A program made the translations under genes and the position numbers. Shown here piece after piece: positions 20,304-34,100 of a stretch of DNA of 64,000 bases. Positions within the stretch are counted from its first letter, which is position 1; the number at the start of each line of letters is the position of its first letter. The notes below the pieces were generated by a model, which was not told where the DNA came from, ran no database searches, and saw only the letters and a program-made list of their open reading frames with translations. Source of the DNA: Prinsepia uniflora (taxonomy: Eukaryota; Streptophyta; Magnoliopsida; Rosales; Rosaceae); the NCBI GenBank assembly GCA_032719365.1, contig CM064863.1, positions 23,569,137 through 23,633,136 on the forward strand, read 5' to 3'.

Positions 20304-23166
20304 TGTAACGACCCGTCCCGGAAATTAGGGTTAAGGAGGTGTTTAAGATGAGATTAGTGAGCTTAATCGGTGGTTAGTTGGTGACAATAGGTTCGTTAGG
20401 GTAGAATAACGATTGCCCTTGGTTCAGGCAAATAGTTGACTTTTAGTTCGGGCGGTCAAATGGACCTTGACTGGTGGCTGTGACGTAGTTCGGGATGTCA
20501 CGAATCCGTAGACAGTTGGCACGCCCGATTCCGACATCCGAGGAGGAAGTTATGATGTTCGGAAGGTTGAGGGCATAACCATAATTTGGCTAAAGTAGGG
20601 GGAATAGTTAACTTTCCGTACGATCAAGTTTTGGTATGTTGACCTAAGACCGTTAGATAGTTCTCGTCGTCCTGAGTTCGATGACAGGCGGCACGTATTC
20701 ATCGGACTTACGAGGTGGGAGTTACGGGTCTAGAAAGGTAGTAGCAAAGTTGTAATTTTGGTTAAAACAGAAGGGCAGTTTGGTCTTTTTGCACCTTGCG
20801 ATCTGTGCAACAGAGAGGGAAGATGGAGGGCTGAGATTGAGTCACTTGGGAGAGGAGTTGAGGGATTGGTGACACGTGTAGGAGGTCTGGTTGGTTCTAG
20901 TGAGTGCACGGTCCAATTATTTGGGGTGCAACCGTGCCGTGTGTGTTGTGTGTTCTTCGACCCAGACAGAAACAGAGGGAGAGAATTGAGAGAAATTGGA
21001 CGGTGTTTTGTGTGAGTTGTGTGAATTGGTGAGGGAGTGAGTGATCAGAGGTCAAGAGGGAGACAAAGAGGGGGTTTTGAGATACAGTGGCCGTGTGTGT
21101 GTGTAAGTAGTGAGCCACGGGAACCAGGGAGGAAACTCAGAGAAAAACAGAGAGATCGTGGTAGTGGTTGTGCCGTGTTCGACCAATCGAGACCAGAGGA
21201 GGTGTCCAGAGGTTGGAGGTGGACGAGAGGAGCCGTGTCCTCACGGCTGAGCTCACGACGGCGACAGGAGGCAGGTAATTTCTTGTTTTCCCTTTCGATG
21301 CTCTGTTTTGCAGTGGATTTTCAAATCGAAAGTTGTGGCTTTAGGGATAGAATCGGGGAGTCTAGTGTGGTTTAGGGGACTCAGTAGGGTTCTAGGTTTC
21401 TGCTGGTTGTGTCGCCGTGACGGGGAGTGCACGGTGGAGGTTAATACGACGGAGAGTACCTTGTGTACTCTGTTTCTCCGTTTTTTTTTCAGACGTAGAG
21501 TCGTGGGTTTTGGGTGAGAGTCGACGGTCTTGGTGAGTTGGAGTGAGGGGGATGAGTTCCTTAGGACGGGACGAAGCAGTGGGTGAAGAGAGGGGTCGAT
21601 TTGGTGCAGGTACGGCGGAGAACTGTGGACGCCGGTTCAAGTTGCAGACACTGTACTGAACCGGGTCTGCTCGAGGTTGAAGATGTACTGTAGCAGGCGC
21701 GTGAGGGCCACGCGCAGCCACTTTGGTCGGCACGTGGGGGCGCGTACGGCGGTCTTTGGGGAAAGTGTCAGCTAGGTTTTTTGTCTAGGTGTTGTGATGA
21801 GTCTTTTAGAGTTGGTTTCGGGTTGTTCGGACGTCGTTTGAGGTTAGTTCCGCGAGAGTGAAGGTTTAGGGTTCCGGTTCGGTACGTTTAGGACCCGGGG
21901 ATTTTTGAGGTAATTTAGGTGAACCTTAGTAGACGTGTTAGTGACGTACTTTGGTGGTTGTTGACAGGATCGGGAGTTCCCGAGGAAGCTGAGGAACGTA
22001 CAAGAAGTTCGGGACACAATTGAGGGCTCGGTACTGTGAGTGGACCCTTTTCTTAAACGCGAACATGCATAACTTCTTTTCTATAATTGTTTTATATATG
22101 TGATTTCATGAATGTTGGATTTATGATGTGGTTGGATTTATGATGTGGTTTTACATAATTTCGCGGTTTTCGAGAAATAACGTAATGCGAAGCTATGGTT
22201 TTGGGCTTTTAAATGATAAATGGTTTTCAATGCTTATAAAGGGATTTTGGAACGTGATTTTGGTAATAATAGGTTTTCGGTTTTGAAATCGGAATTTGGT
22301 TTTAAAGTTGAGAAGTGGATTTCTGGATTTGGATTCGGAATGACGGTTTTGGATGCCGGAAGGGCATGAGACCGGTGATTTCGGATTCGAGTTTGGATAC
22401 GGATTGAGAAATGGTTTTCAAATGGTTTTGGATTGGATTTGTTGGATCTGGTTATTGGGTTTAAAGACCCGGATATTGATTTGACGGGGGACGGGCCCGG
22501 ATTGGGTTTAAAGACCCGGATTGAGTTTAAAGACTCGGATATATTGATATTTCCCCCGTAGGCCTGTTGAGTTTAAAGACTCGGGAGTTTACAGACTCAG
22601 ATATTATTGAGGCCTGGATTGAGTTTAAAGACTCGAATAGGTCCAGCAGGTTTGATCGGCAAATGATTGGTTGAACTTTATGTTTTACGTTACGATTTTA
22701 TTATGCTTAATTTTTATAATCGTTTTATAGTGTTTCTGTTTCTTATGATGTTTTATGATGATTGATTTATAACCGTTTTGATAACTGGGTTATGCATGTG
22801 GTTTCAAAACGGAGGGCTAAACCCAGTTTTTCTTATAAATGGTTTTGGAAACTTTTCTTTTAATTATGGTCCACTCACACCTTCTGTTTTAAATTGCCCT
22901 CCAGGTTGTGGAGCTAGCGCGGGGTTCCAGCGTCGAGGCAGCGTCTGAGGCATAGAAGTTACGAGAGGGATCCCGGAGTATTTTGTTTTAATTTTCGTGT
23001 GCGTGTATTTAGTTTAATAGTTTTCTTTCTTTTGTATTGAGTACTATGCTCTGTAAACTGTTGACTTCGGGATATGTAGTATAATTTCTCATGCGTCTGG
23101 CTGTAATTGTGTCGGGGTGTCAGACGGGAGCAGGATTTACCTCGGGTTCCGGGGTGGGTCCTGACA
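20304..23166 (+). mobile_element. solo LTR, subfamily 1, nested
   Basis: 2863 bp from TGTAACGACCCGTCCCG to GGGTGGGTCCTGACA with duplications CCGAG (20299-20303, 23167-23171). It holds the repeated GAGTTTAAAGACTCG / GGGTTTAAAGACCCG motif (22458-22640) and the TGGTCCACTCACACC and CCTCCAGGTTGTGGAGC blocks near the 3' end. The open frames inside it are short and follow repeat composition. Confidence 0.85.
22458..22640 (+). repeat. GAGTTTAAAGACTC minisatellite inside LTR
   Basis: About six units of a near-palindromic motif (GAGTTTAAAGACTCG or GGGTTTAAAGACCCG) at irregular spacing. The same module occurs at 30596-30812 (plus) and, inverted, at 35066-35290 and 45309-45492. Confidence 0.7.
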
Positions 23167-23775
23167 CCGAGTATGTGGTACGTCTAGATGGTGCGTGTGC
23201 AGTTCCCAGACATGACTGATATGACTCAGATGGTGCCTGAGTGCAGTTCCCGAGATTGGCCTACGCGTAGTGCGGATGTGACTGTGTGACTATTTGTCTT
23301 GCTTGTGAACTTGTGAATAGTGTTGTTTAATGTTGATTGTGATTACGTACTGGTATTGAGTACGGGTTTCTGGTCTGTGTGGCCAAGTGATTATGTTTTC
23401 ATATGTGTTGGCTTGAGAGCCGGGATTTGATATGTTTCATGTGATTTGGCTGGAAAGCCGATGATTGTCATTCGTATGTTTTACCCTATGTATGCATGGT
23501 TTGATAAACTGGAGGGAAAATGACGTGTTTTGATAAATGTGTTTTAAATGATGTTATTTTTGTCCACTCACACCTTTTCTGTTTTGATGACTTTCCAGGC
23601 CGTGGCACGACGCTCGGGGCTGATCGAGAGGCGGAGGCATGAGCGGAAATCAGTGCAGTTATCCCTGGTCTGACAGGTGCTGAGGAGTAGTTTCGGGACT
23701 TCAGTTGACTTGTCAGACAGGAGCAGGACCGGGCACGGTTATTGACGTCCAGTAGTGACGGGTCCTGTCATCGCC

Positions 23776-24738
23776 CAAGTTTTCCTTTGTGTTGCGTTAC
23801 GCTTGGCCTTGTATGTTCATCTAGTCGAGAGCTTGGGCTAGTCTTTAGTGGCACTGCTCGGCCTTTAATTAGGTTGACCAAATTAGGTATGAACAGTTGC
23901 AAATAAAAAAGGATCTTGAAAGGTCACCTTTGACAACTTTAATCAACATCGAAAGCTAAGAAACCTCACAATTTTTTTATTAATCAAATAAAGTGTTAAA
24001 AGCTATAGTCGTTTACATAGGTTTACTTAACCATAACTTAAAAAGAAAATTAAAAGAAAGATTTACAATTTTTTTTAAGATAATCTAAGAACTTAAAAGC
24101 TTTTTTTTTAACGTAAGAAACCATTTTGAAGGCTAAAATTGCTTAAACATCACGACAAGCCACAACTCATAGTTCCATCATTCCCATTATTTTGGTTGAT
24201 TACTCATTTTGTTCCCCGAACTGGACATCAAATCTCACTTTGCTCCACAAATGCTAAATCGTGCCAATGTGCTGCCAGAATGCTCATTATATTAACTTTG
24301 TTGCTCCAAATCGTTAACCATCTATTTAAGATGCTTACATGTTAACACATTATTGTATATTTTATTTATTTTGTACCAAAATATTCAATTTAAATATTAG
24401 GGAAAAAAGATGAAGAACATTCAACACCATCTGGGTTTCTCAACCCATTCCCATGCACATCGCCAAACATTTCCAGAATCAACCGATTCCATGGTGTTCA
24501 ACCTCCCTTACAATAAAAGCGATCCGTCGATTATTTCAAAACCACTGCAACCAAAACTCTAAATCCTCAAATCCCCAATATGGAAAAACGTAATCCTAAA
24601 TCCTAATCCAAATCTCCAATGTAACGGTGTCAACTCTCTGCTTCATATACCGGCTATCTCATTAGCCATATGCTACCGAAGAACACCTCACCAAATCTCA
24701 AATCTCATAGTGACATCTCACTGTGATTTTCGAATGGA
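23776..24738. other. intergenic AT-rich stretch, no gene recognised
   Basis: Begins with sequence continuous across the TCGCC target, then AT-rich DNA with only short open frames, such as one at 24139-24345 with no recognisable domain. Confidence 0.5.
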
Positions 24739-24967
24739 TGCATTGGTTTTATGTGGAGGGTAGAAATGTCTTTTTCGGTAACATGTTTTATAAACTTATT
24801 CATTTTTGTCCACTCACACCTTTTATATTTTTATTGACCCTCCAGGTCGTAGAGCGATGATCGAGGCCGATCGAGAGATGGAGGCATGAGTGGGCACATG
24901 TATAGTTATCCCTAGTTTGAGAGTAAGGAACCTACCCGATCGAGAGATGGAGGCATGAGTGGGCACT
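24739..24967 (+). repeat. 3'-terminal fragment of a plus-strand LTR
   Basis: Matches the TTTTTGTCCACTCACACC and CCTCCAGGTCGTAGAGCG part of the family. A 30-bp motif with GAGAGATGGAGGCATGAGTG is present twice (24869-24898, 24938-24967), separated by a scrap that resembles the neighbouring minus-strand LTR. It ends abruptly at the inverted junction. Confidence 0.6.
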
Positions 24968-27230
24968 GTTAACTACGCACGTGCTACCCAGGTCTCAATC
25001 CGAGTCTTCTCAAAGTCAAGATCAATGTCCGTAGACCACTGACCCTACCCGAGGTAATAGTAACCATAGCCTTCCTGAGAGTAAGGAACCCAACTGGGGG
25101 GTGACTCCACTCAGTCGGTGCTCCGTGACTACTCCGGGGTCCACCCAGGTCAACGACCCTCCTCAGAGGAGATAATAGAAGTAAAGGAAGGTATATGAAT
25201 ACATATATATACATAACATAAACATTCATGCCCGGTTCCCTTGAACCGTCCTGATCCATAACATCCATTAACCAAGGTTCATGCCGGTTCCCATAAACCG
25301 TCATGAACCAGAATGACTTGACAAAGGTTCATGTCGTTTCCCATAAACCGTCATGAACCACAATGACCTTTCCAGAGTTCATGCCGGTTCCCGTAAACCG
25401 TCATGAACTTGCAAATCCATCTAGGGTCCTTGACCCGAAATCATCAGTGTAAAACAACTGGGTCTCGTGCCCGAACATAGGACGTCAGCTAGGCACCGTG
25501 CCCGAAATCTGAGGTCATATGCCCGAGACAAAACCAAATGGGTCTCATACCCGAGTTTATCCTTTTAGAAATAAAAAACCAGTTCATTTAGACAAATAAA
25601 GAAATACAGACCCGTATAAGCACCGTATAAGGCCGAAACCTCGAAATACGTGCTTATACGTAACCACATACAAATGCACCCATGGAATCATCAAACATGT
25701 AATAAAACATATAATAAACATTTATGCATGCACCAATTTAGAAAACAAGGTCCACTCACAGACCGTCCGAGCTACCGCTTCGATTTGCGTGCCATACGGC
25801 TCCCCGAGCCGATCACCGTCACCGGGACTCCCAAACCTGTCCAAATTTTAATAGAAGGTTAATAACTACTTAATTAACCTCCTACCAAAGCCCCGTAATT
25901 TTTCCGAACTTTTAACTATTTTTAAAGTCGATCCTAAACCTTCCGATGCCCCGAAACATATCGAGACGGTGTCTGATCGACACGAAACCAGTCCCAAAAT
26001 GTTCGTTACATTAAATAGATGATTTCATATGTTGGAAACATCCCCAAATTATTCCCCACGCGCCCGCATACGCCGCCCAAAGTGGCTGCGCGTGGGCTTC
26101 ACGCGCCTGCTACAGTACTCGTTTTCAACCTCGCGCAGCTGGTCCGGGCCGCCCGGTCCGGTCCAACCCCTGCAACTGGACCGGCGTAACCGGTCCAGGC
26201 CCCTAGAACCCGTATTTTTCGTCCGTTTTCTTCCAATCCAATCCCGAAATTCCTATCTTCTCATTTCCCATCTAACCCAATTAAACAAAACCCTTAAAAC
26301 CGCCTAGAACTCGTGAACCCAAAATGGACCTCACGGTTCAAAAATCAAAAACCTCACCCCAGGGCTCCTCAACGTCCAAAACCTTTCAAAACCTCCCTAT
26401 TGACCTCCTAACAACCTAATTACTTCAAAACCAACATCCAAATCGACCCATAACACACAAAATGAAAATTGGATCGAAAAATGGTTAAACTGATACCTCG
26501 ATCGGTTTTTCTCCCCCGCCGTGCACGGCGGTGCTGCCTGGGCCAACCACCACGTCCAACCGGTCCTTTTCATCCCTCTGTCCTCTCAGCTAAGCTCACA
26601 GGTCAAGGGTTTGGTATTTTGGTGAGAAATGATGATCAGGTTGGTTTGGGAAAAATGGGAGAAATGGATGAACGGGGAAGGGTTTGATGCATGAATGAAA
26701 TTGGTGTCCATTGGATGGGTGACACTTGTCACTCATCCATTGGGCATCAGGACAAATATCTGGGCCCACTAGAGACAAGACTGCACTTTTCGTCTCGTAA
26801 AACGTGTCGTCGTGAATAGTAACCTGGAACTTCCGTGAACCGTAACTTCGCCGTCGAACGTTCGAATTCGACGTGTCGCCTGCCTATGAATTCGTATCGT
26901 CCTTATTTACGTAACGGTCTTTGACCCACGGCCATCGGACCTCCCGGTCAAAAAGTCAAGATTTGACCCATCTTTAACCAAAATTACCAAAATGCCCCTA
27001 AACTTCCGAACGTCATAACTTCCTCCTCGGACGTCGGAATTGAACGTGCCACCTGTCTATGAACTCGTGACGTCACGAACTACGTCACGGTCATCGGTCA
27101 AAGTCCGTTTGACCGCCCGAACGAAAAGTCAAGATTTTGCCACGACTAGGGGCAAAACGGTCATTTTGCATCATTCGTCCGATTTCGCCCTACTAATCTC
27201 TTCTCTCCTAAATTAGTTTCGTACTGGAAA
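24968..27230 (-). repeat. minus-strand LTR of a non-autonomous element (truncated)
   Basis: The reverse complement of the subfamily 1 relative seen at 51260-51510 and at 56700-57990. It has four units containing TTCATGCCGGTTCCC (25220-25410), the antisense of the TAACGAACATTTTGG block (about 25995-26015) and of the CAGGTGGCACG block (about 27040-27060). The terminal GGGTCGTTACA is no longer recognisable near 27230, and the other end is lost at 24968. Confidence 0.7.
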
Positions 27231-30200
27231 CTCCAACTATCCTGATTCCACATCCACCTCATGAAAATAATTCGATCTACCTCGTAACACGTGTACGCTA
27301 GTACACCCACTAACCGGAACAATACTTACTCGTCTGTAGCCAGACGTGCCACTAACGCTCTTCTCGTATCGACTACACTCGACCACGTCGAATGACGGTA
27401 ATCGTACGCTCCGAATTGACACTACTTGTCAAATTTACCCTTTCGTTGACACAACAACTCGACGGTTCCTTTCTCAATCAGTAATCTATCTTGACTTCCT
27501 CCCACTGGGAGTCATCAGACCTCACTAACCGATTCACGTTGACAGTCGTCACTATAACCACTTGATAGTCGTCAATCGAAAACTGTCACCACTTGACAGT
27601 CGTCAATCGAAAACTGTCACTATAACCACTTGTGGTTACAATAACCACCAATTTACTCGACCTGAATAAACACTAACCAACAAATAACTCAACCTGTGTG
27701 TAACTAGATCCATCAGGAATACCATGACCAAGTGCACAGTATCCAATGTCCAGCTCACGTACTCAACAAATCCGATGGTATCGGAACACTACCAACACGT
27801 TCACCAATGTACCACTGGTATATCCAAAATACCGCTACCAGACACCACAAGCCTATCCAGTATCGTACCTCAAACCACGTACAAGGTACATACAACTACC
27901 CATCAATCAGCCTACAACCACCTAGGTTGTATTCAATCACGTTTCAATTATGGAGTCCATCTGTCCAATCATGTACTAGACATATCAAAACTCCGACCCA
28001 TTATCAATTGTCAAATCCGAATCCGAATCCGCAATCTCGTAAGAATTCCCGAATCCAAATCCAGAAATCAAATCCATAATCACGTCCAAATTCGAATCCG
28101 AAATAGTCATTCCGTAAGCTAGCATTTGGAATAACCATTCCGAACCCAAATCCGTAAAAGGAAATCCACTGTCAAGTTCTAGAATCAAATCCTGAATCGT
28201 CACCCAGAATCCGATTCCAAAACCCAAATACATAAATCCTCTTTCAAGTTCCAAAATCACATCCTGAATCGTCATCCAGAAATCTGATTCCAAAACCTGA
28301 AATATCGTTCACGTCTACCGAGACGCATTATATCTGAACCTATCGGATACCTGCTCAATACATTCGATTGACTTTGTAGGAAAGCCAACCACAACATCCA
28401 CATATCTCTAAGGCTGACCATATCTGACCACGTCGGAACACTACTCTCCTGAGTAATATACCATACGGGATTCACTTCGAAAAGAAGTTCAGTCCCATCA
28501 TCCTCAACTCGAACATCCAAGTAAGAGTGATAAACTCTCCACCTATATGGATCATCCAGATCACGATCCAGATCCATCACTACGTCTACCGACCATAGAC
28601 GTCACGATCCCCGATCGTCACGACGTCCAAAGTCCTCAACCAAATCCCACATCTAAACAGATCAGTCAACGACGAGACTGTGGGTTCTCACTGATTACCT
28701 CGTATCGATCCTTGCCATTCCACCGAGGAAAATCCAAGGATGATCCAATACGATGACACCAGAACTTATCCCATGTGAAATGCAAGCAACACTCATTGCA
28801 TTCACCACGCCACGTAAACCAATATCATCTACCACCAAGCAGAAAATGAGAAATCTCAGTCACCCAACTTCGATATACTCACTCCACTTGATGACCCAAA
28901 ACGAATCCGAGTCCACCAACCAATACACGATCAGTGTACTAGTGGAAACCAACAACATCTATATCATCAAAATCATCTACCATCATCAATCATGGTAGAA
29001 TCTGAGAAGTCACCCAAAATGACTTCGAAATCCCCATTTCCAACGCGGAAAACCCGCATTCCACTCATGTCACCTCAATCACAAATTCTCGCGATTCCGA
29101 AGTTCCAACAAGATTGGAAACAACATACCCGGACATCAACCACGTGTCCCTTAACCAATTTACCTCTATCCGTGATCTACTCCCGGATCACCGATACCGA
29201 ACATATGCCCATCTCGACGAATGTGACTCAACGTCATCACAATCACTGGAACCAGCACCAGCGCTAGTACCAGCACCAACACACTATCACCAGCACACAA
29301 GCATCAGGATCAGCATCTAGTGTGCGAAACAGACAACCCTGGATCTTCGCACCTACCGAACGACGATCGCGTACCTCTGCTCGAATAGGAGAAACTCTGC
29401 CTCTCCCGTACCCAACACCTCTGGGTACAATCACCCCGATAACTCGTTATGGAAAAAGGAAACGTCCCCAGAACGTCCTCGATTCCCAACAACCGTAACT
29501 ACAACCACTCTCGGTAGTAGTGTCTGCCACACACTCGTGCAGACCTCACTACTAGACATCACTATCGAGACTCCGCATCCAACGTAATCAACCGTTCGTA
29601 CCAACTATTCCGTATCCCACTCAGGGATTCCATCGACAAGTACCAACCCTGACTGCAAAGTGCAGTCCCAACACAAGCTGACATGACTAGACCTACTAAC
29701 GAATCCAAATCCGAATAGTCGTCCAAGTCAAACCACCCGTCAACTCACATTTCCGAACCATACACCCAAGGTAGGGTTCCACGATCACACTCTAGGTTCA
29801 ATATGAACCCAACTGCAAGCTACCAACTGCAGAAATCAGTAAAATAAATAACCTGACCGACTCCGCGGTCTTGACATTGTAAAGACGTCAATCCAACTAG
29901 GATTCCTCGAATCCGACTGCTAACTGCCAACTGTAGCAAATCCATCTAACTGAACCATATCCGAACATCGGATGGTCATAATTCCCAACCAGTCGTCGGA
30001 ACTGATCCTACGACATCGTGAAAGACGATCCCAACTAACCGTCACACGATCACAACTCTAACGTACGAATACGTTCACCCTTTCATAGGGTCCCACACTA
30101 TCATCCACGACAGAACTATGGCAACCCCGGCATCAAATGCAGGACCAAGAAATTCCACGATTCAATCCTACTAACTATCGTACCGGCACCCGAACATCAG

Positions 30201-30337
30201 GTTGATAACGAGCTGTAGCCCCTTGAGATATCACATCCTCGACCTGCGTAAAGAGTAGTACGCAAAACACGCTCTAGAATTCAGTGTAACATGAGCAACC
30301 CTGCTTTGATAAGCAATCCTACGCTCTAATACCACGC
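27231..30337 (-). mobile_element. non-coding interior of a LARD-like element
   Basis: About 3.1 kb between two minus-strand LTR pieces, with a primer site reading GCTCTAATACCA on the plus strand (30323-30334), the reverse complement of a tRNA-Met site with one change. No gag or pol domain can be read in any frame. Part of it (about 29310-29640) corresponds, reversed, to 58740-58990 in the other non-autonomous element. The part near 28680 resembles the 3' non-coding region of the gag-only element near 47960. Short open frames are present (for example 27724-28122), but they are repetitive and not conserved as coding sequence. Confidence 0.65.
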
Positions 30338-30428
30338 TGACAGGACCCATCCCAATCCCCCCGGGATTAACGTGGGATGACCCTGCTCCCGTCTGACACG
30401 GAGAGTCAGACAAGGGATATTTCCGACC
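30338..30428 (-). repeat. end fragment of the minus-strand LTR
   Basis: Begins TGACAGGACCC next to the primer site and reads antisense through the CCCGTCTGACAC block, then jumps near 30428 into a plus-strand LTR. Confidence 0.65.
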
Positions 30429-31156
30429 TTTGCCCTGAGTTTTATCAGGGCATGAGTCCCATTTTGATTAAATATGATTTTGGATCTCGGTTTTGAGATA
30501 AATTCTGGATTCAGAACCGAGCTTTCCATGGATGATTTCATATTGTTTTGAAATGTTGAGTTTGATGGATTTCCTATGATTTTTACTTGGTTTTGGGTTT
30601 AAAGACCCGGTGCTATTGCTGGATTTAGTTTTGGGTTTAAAGACCAGGCTGATTGATGACGGGGAAGGGCCCTTGATTGAAATCTGTTGAGTTTAAAGAC
30701 TCGGTTATTGTGATATCCTCCGAGGCCTATTGATTGTGTTTTGAGTTTAAAGACTCGTTGATATCCCGGGAAGGCTTGATATATGTTGTTTTGAGTTTAA
30801 AGACTCAGATATATCTAGTATGTTCGCTTCGTTGATGTTAAATTCGGCTTTACATGATTTCATGATTGTTTCCCATAACGGTTTCCACATGATTCATATA
30901 TATGTTTTCATATACTTAGGTATGCATGCATGTTTGAGAAAGGAAGGTGAACCCTGGTTTTCATTAAAACTGATTTCCATAACTATTAGTTTTAGCTCAC
31001 TCTCACTTTTATGTTTTTAACACCCTCCAGGTCGTGGTGCGAGTTTTGGGGCAAATGCCAAGGCAGAGGCAGAGAAATAAAGTCTTCCTGTTGCGTGTGT
31101 AGTTAGCTCACAGAGTAGGGTTTTATTCTCATCTTGTAATGTTAACTATGCTCTGT

Positions 31157-34100
31157 TGTAACGACCCGTCCCGAATTCCGTGATTAGTTTAGTGATTAAT
31201 CTTGATTAGTGAGGTTGAACGGTGGTTAGTAGGGCGGATTCGGACAAATTGTGCAAAATGACCATTTTGCCCCTGGTCGTGGGCAAAATGTTGACTTTTT
31301 GATCGGGCGGTCAAACGGACTTTGACCGATGACCGTGACGTAGTTCGGGACGTCACGAGTTCATAGACAGGTGGCACGTTCGATTCCGACATTCGTAGAG
31401 AAAGTTATGGTGTTCAGAAGTTGAGGGGCATTTTGGTAATTTGGCATATTAGGGGCCAAATGTTGACTTTCTGACCGGGAGGTCCGATGGGCGAGGGCCA
31501 AGGACCGTTACGTAGGTATCGTCGATACGAATCCAACGATAGGCGGCATGCCGAAATCGGAGATCCGACGACGACGTTATGGTCAAGGAAACGAACTAAC
31601 GAACCGAGGCCGGGATTAAAATAATAATATAATAGTGAATAGTGACCGTTGACCCTACACACCTGGATGAGTGACAAGTGTCACTCATCCCTTGAAATCA
31701 GAATCCATGTTTTTGGGGGAGACCTCATCATGATGTTTAATTAATTTTTAATTAATTAATTAATCTTTTAATTTCCATTATCCCTCCCTAATTTGCTTAA
31801 CCGTGTACAACCAACCCAGCTTCTACCCAACCTAAAATCCTCTGCCATTGCTGAACCTGAGAGTGTGATTTTGTGAGCGTTTTGAGTGTGATTTCAACTG
31901 GGTAAACACGAGAGATTGACGGTGAGGAAGAACTGAGAATTTGAAAAATTAAGTTTTGGGAGGGAAAATCAAATTGAAGGAATTGGGCTGTGATGATCGA
32001 ATTGGAGGTTACAAACATCTTCCTGAGGTTGTGACGAGTCGATCCACATCAAAAACGAGAAGGAATGGTGCCGTTTTGGCTCTGATCGAGCTTGGTGACA
32101 GAGGAAGAAATCGAGGCTGAGTCGTGGAGTTTGGGGCTGTGATTGACTCAATTGTTGTGGGGAAATGACTCCTCATGATCCCACGATGCTTCTGGGTTCA
32201 TCAATTGAAGGAAACCGATCGAGATCGATGGACCTCCATTGATGAACAGTGACGGTGCTCGAGTTTGAGTCGTGACGATTGAACACCGGATTGAAGCAAT
32301 TGTGTTGGGGGAAATGATTTACGGAGTCCATGGAAGCTTCTGGTTGAATCAATTTCAGGATATCGATCGAAATAGATGGGGTTCGAAGGATGAACAATGG
32401 ACGGGTGTTCTTGGTGTTCATCATCGAATCGTGGAATTGTAGGTAATGAATTGTGTAATCAATGTTACAGAACTTAAATTAAACTTAAAACGAAGCTAAT
32501 GGAATGATCAATTGTTGTAATTAAGGCTGAATTGACAGGATGGGAACCGGGTTGTGTCGCGGGTGAATTGGACCCGTTTACCAGACAAACGGGTTGGGCT
32601 GGTGACACTGTAGCAGGCGCGTGAGTTTCACGCGCAGCCACTCACGGCGGCGCGTGGCGGCGCGTGGGCACGAATCTCGAGGTGAGGTCAACATGACTTC
32701 TGTGCTATTTAATGTAACGGACATTTTGGAATTGGTTTCGTGTCGATCGGACACCGTCTCGATATTGTTCGGGATATCCGAAGGTTTTAAATTAAGTTTA
32801 AAAATAAGTAAAAATTCGGGAAAATTACGGGACTTTGATAGGATGTTAATGATGAGGTTAGTGACCCTCTAATGTGATTTGGACAGGATTGGGAGTCCCG
32901 GTGATAGTGGTGTGGCCCGGGAGGGCCGGTGGCACGCGTATCGAGGCACACGGTTAAAACGGTCTGTGAGTGGACTTTGGTTTTATAAATCCTATGCATG
33001 CTTAAATGTGTTATATGGTTTATATACATGATTTCTATGATGGTATTTGTGAGCATTGATTTTGGATATGTTGCACGTATTTCGGGGTGTTTTCCGTATT
33101 TCACGTATATCGGGATTAACGGTTTATTTGCGGTTTTGTGTGCTTGTGGTTAAATAAATAATATGATGAAATGGTTTTGAAATTGGAAATATGAACTCGG
33201 GCTTGAGGCCCACTTGTTTTGGAAATTTCGGACTTGGAGTCCATTTGAGAATCGGGCCGGGGGCCCAGTTGGTTAATGAAATCGGGCCAGGGGCCCAGTT
33301 GGTATGAAATCGGGCTGAGACCCATTTGAGTTATATTATCGGGCCAGGGGCCCAGTTGATTTACGAATTCGGGCCATGGGCCCAGTGGGTTTATAAGTCG
33401 GGCTGCGGGCCCAGTTGGTTTACAAATCGGGCCGTGGGCCCAGTGGTTCATAAAATCGGGCATGAGGCCCAGTTGGATTATAAATGTGATTTTGGGCCAG
33501 GGACCCTATATTTAATAATTGTGATTTTGGGTCAGGGACCCTAAAGGGGATTACGTGGTTTTATGGAAATTTCGGGCAGGGCCCATTGTAATGATGTGAT
33601 AAAAGGATTTAATAAAACTGTTTTCCATATACCATATGGATACAAGGATATATGATGGTCTCCTCCAGATGTCTGGGACACTGGGGAAGTCACGGTGCAT
33701 TGCCTGTGAGGGGTCATTATACGGAGCAGCCGGACCGTATGATGACTCAGGAGCAGGATTGCTATGATTGACGTCAGGGACGTCAGACATCAGGGATGTC
33801 AGATATATGGACCCGGAGAGACCCCGGGCAGCACGCGTAGCTTATGAAACCGTGAGACATGACGTCAGGGACGTCTAGCATCAGGGATGCTGGTGATGGT
33901 AATGGTAAAATACGATTTAATGAAATGGCTTTCCGGGTGGATTTATGATTGTGTGATTCTAATGAATTAATGTTCATTTATGGTAGTGGGTGGTGACCCA
34001 CATGGTCGTATATGTATGGTGGTGGTATTCCACGGTTTTGGGCTGAGTTCCCACACTTGGTTTTTGGTTAACGGTTTTTGGGCTAAGGCCCTAAGGGCTC

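Larger units (their letters stand above)
18407..23770 (+). mobile_element. solo LTR, subfamily 2 (TGTAACGACCCGGAAATTCG)
   Basis: Bounded by TGTAACGACCCGG and GACGGGTCCTGTCA with duplications TCGCC (18402-18406, 23771-23775). It is interrupted by another solo LTR (20304-23166); without that, it is about 2.5 kb. It aligns along its length with the copy at 61217-63660, including the region starting near 18950 (61740 in the other copy). It includes GAGTGCAGTTCCCGAG-type tandem motifs around 20255-20303 and 23190-23255. Confidence 0.85.

Noticed and set aside
27724..28122. 132-aa open frame in the LARD-like interior
   Set aside because: Low complexity, overlapping a second frame on the same strand, and no domain. 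I could not see it conserved in the other LARD-like interior.
33197..33480. CRISPR-like regular repeats
   Set aside because: Units are imperfect, spacers are short and similar to each other, and the setting is a plant LTR; it is a minisatellite.
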